From contig CAZMUD010000024.1 of NCBI GenBank assembly GCA_964569715.1, forward strand, positions 1 to 15,036: a stretch of DNA of 15,036 nt. The letters run 5' to 3'. The notes below the pieces were generated by a model, which was given only the letters and a program-made list of their open reading frames with translations, made no database searches and was not told the DNA's origin. This DNA comes from CAZMUD01 sp964569715. Its GTDB lineage: Bacteria > Chloroflexota > Dehalococcoidia > Dehalococcoidales > UBA2162. A program made the position numbers and the translations under genes. Numbering within the stretch: the first letter of the stretch is position 1; each line of letters opens with the position of its first letter. This document shows, in pieces, positions 13,743-15,036 of the stretch.

Positions 13743-14282
13743 ATGACGGATAAGACAGATAGGGTAATGATATTTGTTGATGGCAGTAACCTCTACCATT
13801 CCCTTAAGGGTTTTTTCAAGAGGACTGGCATAGACATCGGTAGGTTTTCCCACAAGCTCCTGGAAAAGCGTCGGTTGATAAGGATTTATTACTATAATGC
13901 CACAGTGGGGCGGAAAGAGGAGCCAGAGCGATACCGGGACCAACAAGCTTTCTTTGCCAGTGTAAGTTCAATACCTTATTGCGAGCTGCGTTTAGGACGT
14001 TTGGTTTATATTAATTGGCCCAATGTCCCACCCTATGAAAAAGGGGTTGATATACAATTAACTACAGACCTGCTGACTCACAGTTTTAAGAACAATTATG
14101 ATGTGGCTATTCTGGTTGCCGGTGATAGCGATTATGTAGGTGCCCTGCAGGCGGTAAAGGATAACGGGAAGCACACAGAGGTGGCATTATTTGGCAAAGA
14201 ACGGACTTCTCGGCCATTAAGGGAAGTGGCTGATAAAGTGATAACTATAGACGGCCGATTTTTGAGAGGCTGCTGGAAATAA
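13743..14282 (+). CDS. NYN domain (LabA/DUF88-type, PIN-like) protein, predicted nuclease
   Basis: A 179-residue single-domain protein of the NYN group, PIN-like folds mostly expected to cut RNA. The N-terminal strand is VMIFVDGSNLYHSL (8-21), with acidic Asp13 and conserved Asn16. Then come GVDIQLTTDLL (101-111) with Asp103 and Asp109, and VAILVAGDSDYVGAL (121-135) with Asp128 and Asp130. These are the expected metal-binding acids. The last strand region is VITIDGRFL (166-174). There is no partner domain or membrane segment. It starts 17 bases after nrdJ, so it is probably co-transcribed with nrdR-nrdJ; whether it shares a function with them is unknown. The substrate cannot be deduced. Confidence 0.9.
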   Translation: MTDKTDRVMIFVDGSNLYHSLKGFFKRTGIDIGRFSHKLLEKRRLIRIYYYNATVGRKEEPERYRDQQAFFASVSSIPYCELRLGRLVYINWPNVPPYEKGVDIQLTTDLLTHSFKNNYDVAILVAGDSDYVGALQAVKDNGKHTEVALFGKERTSRPLREVADKVITIDGRFLRGCWK

Positions 14283-14309
14283 ACAAATAGCTTGAATTGG
14301 GACGAAATC

Positions 14310-14337
14310 AAAAAGCCAGACGAGGGCTTTCCGTCTG
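14310..14337 (-). terminator. Terminator downstream of acpS, in the convergent gap
   Basis: On the minus strand CAGACG (14337-14332) pairs with CGTCTG (14322-14317), followed by GC and five T (14314-14310). It fits termination of acpS. On the + strand the hairpin has no good T-run, so termination of the NYN gene there is less certain. Confidence 0.75.
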
Positions 14338-14345
14338 AAGTAGTC

Positions 14346-14711
14346 TTATCTTGTCTCACCGACTACGAAGGCGATGGCATATTCCTTGGAATCGGAGAGG
14401 CTGATAGCCAGCGTGTCTAAGTCCAAGTCATCAGCTTTGTCTTGCGCTTTATCATATAGATGGACTGTTGGCTTGCCACTAGGTTCAGCCAGTATCTCTA
14501 TCTCCCTCCAGCTAATACCCCTGATTCCAGTGCCAAGGGCTTTCATCACCGCTTCCTTGCCAGCAAAGCGGGCAGCCAGAGATGAAGGCTTTTTGCGGCA
14601 TAGCCTGAGTTCTGGCTCAGTATATACCCGCTGAAGGAAACTCTCTCCCCAGTGGTCTATAGCCTTTTGAATGCGAGCTATTTCTATTATGTCTATACCA
14701 ATGTGTTGCAT
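14346..14711 (-). CDS. acpS: Holo-[acyl-carrier-protein] synthase
   Basis: Transfers 4'-phosphopantetheine from CoA to a serine of acyl carrier protein, enabling fatty acid synthesis. The 121 residues match the usual length. GIDIIEIARI (5-14) contains Mg ligand Asp7, and FAGKEAVMKALG (49-60) contains Glu53. The segments ISWREIEI (66-73) and ISLSDSKEYAIAF (103-115) complete the family pattern. In the last motif SLSD stands where many homologues have SxSH. The ATG at 14711 has no visible Shine-Dalgarno sequence. A CATTAT hexamer just before it could be a -10 for a very short leader, and TATAAT at 14778-14773 is an alternative; both lack a clear -35. It is a single gene, convergent with the NYN gene. 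Confidence 0.95.
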   Translation of the reverse strand: MQHIGIDIIEIARIQKAIDHWGESFLQRVYTEPELRLCRKKPSSLAARFAGKEAVMKALGTGIRGISWREIEILAEPSGKPTVHLYDKAQDKADDLDLDTLAISLSDSKEYAIAFVVGETR

Positions 14712-14976
14712 TGTCTATAATGTGTGCTGAGCCTACCGAGTTAGAGGTATATTTTAGCACTAATCCGAGTCCATTATAAACCTCTGAAAACTTTTTTTCA
14801 GCAAAGGTCAAAGCGCGTTGTAAATTAACCATTGAGGTGGTGTCTAAAAGGTGGTAGTCTATTACTACCGAATATCCATCCCGGCACGCTGTGGGTTAGG
14901 GGCGAAGGTTCTTGTGAAGGTATGAGCATTGCCAGGAAGCTGTTTTTTTGTTAACATTTTATAGGATTTTGTTCTT
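14712..14976. other. Intergenic region between acpS and tRNA-Leu
   Basis: I see no gene here. It holds an A/T-rich hairpin (CTGAAA 14784-14789 with TTTCAG 14796-14801), a perfect inverted repeat GGTAGT-CTATT-ACTACC (14853-14869), and a run of seven T at 14943-14949. The acpS promoter and the tRNA promoter must lie here or close by, but no convincing -35/-10 pair was found. Confidence 0.4.
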
Positions 14977-15036
14977 GGGGAAGTGTCGGAACTGGCAGAC
15001 GAGCATGATTTAGGATCATGTGCCGCAAGGCGTGGG
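14977..15036 (+). tRNA. tRNA-Leu (anticodon UAG), 5' part, truncated by window end
   Basis: The acceptor strand GGGGAAG (14977-14983) is followed by TG and the D-arm TCGGAACTGGCAGACGA, which matches the tRNA-Leu pattern. The anticodon stem CATGA/TCATG (15004-15008 and 15016-15020) encloses loop TTTAGGA, with anticodon TAG at 15011-15013, reading CUN leucine codons. The start of the long variable arm typical of leucine tRNA follows (TGCCGCAAGGCGTGGG). The T-arm and 3' acceptor strand are outside the window. Confidence 0.93.

Noticed and set aside
14617..14832. Minus-strand 71-codon frame overlapping the acpS start
   Set aside because: Most of it overlaps acpS in another frame, it has no recognisable motif, and its composition (His, Asn, Ser scatter) looks non-coding.
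14880..14976. Possible small structured RNA (SRP RNA-like) before tRNA-Leu
   Set aside because: The GGAAGGxAGC-type signature of SRP RNA is absent and no extended stem closes the region.

Overview
The window reads as a core-genome segment of a strictly anaerobic bacterium of the Chloroflexota, most likely class Dehalococcoidia. This is inferred, not proven. The reasons are a division cluster reduced to mraZ-rsmH-ftsA-ftsZ with no mur, mraY, pbp, ftsW or ftsQ genes, followed directly by nrdR and a cobalamin-dependent class II ribonucleotide reductase. That fits a lineage lacking a peptidoglycan wall and dependent on corrinoids. Base composition is even, and no phage, transposase or CRISPR genes are present.

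Layout. (1) 1-143: the 3' part of RNase P RNA (rnpB, + strand, 5' end outside the window). (2) 298-1443: an S41 C-terminal processing protease. (3) 5916-1497, minus strand: a four-gene run trmD-rplS-priA-def (tRNA m1G37 methylation, ribosomal protein L19, replication restart helicase, peptide deformylase). (4) 5917-6185: a divergent regulatory region with a sigma70-type promoter for mraZ, overlapped by four TGGTR boxes spaced exactly 10 bp apart, a clear MraZ operator. (5) 6186-10419: mraZ-rsmH-[66-aa chimeric ORF]-ftsA-ftsZ, closed by a strong terminator. (6) 10550-14282: nrdR-nrdJ-NYN nuclease. A sigma70-type promoter there carries one NrdR box between its -35 and -10 elements and a second box exactly 31 bp downstream. 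(7) 14711-14346, minus strand: acpS with its own terminator. (8) 14977-end: the 5' part of a tRNA-Leu(UAG) gene.

How it works together: the genes couple translation capacity (RNase P RNA, L19, TrmD, deformylase, tRNA-Leu), replication restart and dNTP supply (PriA, NrdJ under NrdR), and division (FtsA, FtsZ under MraZ).

The most unusual structure is at 7522-8062. The junction between the end of rsmH and the start of ftsA is tandemly duplicated. This creates a 66-codon open frame whose first 14 codons copy the start of ftsA and whose remaining codons are a diverged copy of the RsmH C-terminal tail. Smaller duplications occur nearby at gene ends: a repetitive acidic tail on L19, a 13-codon duplication at the end of TrmD, and a repeated segment carrying the priA ribosome binding site. 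I see no defence or mobile system here.
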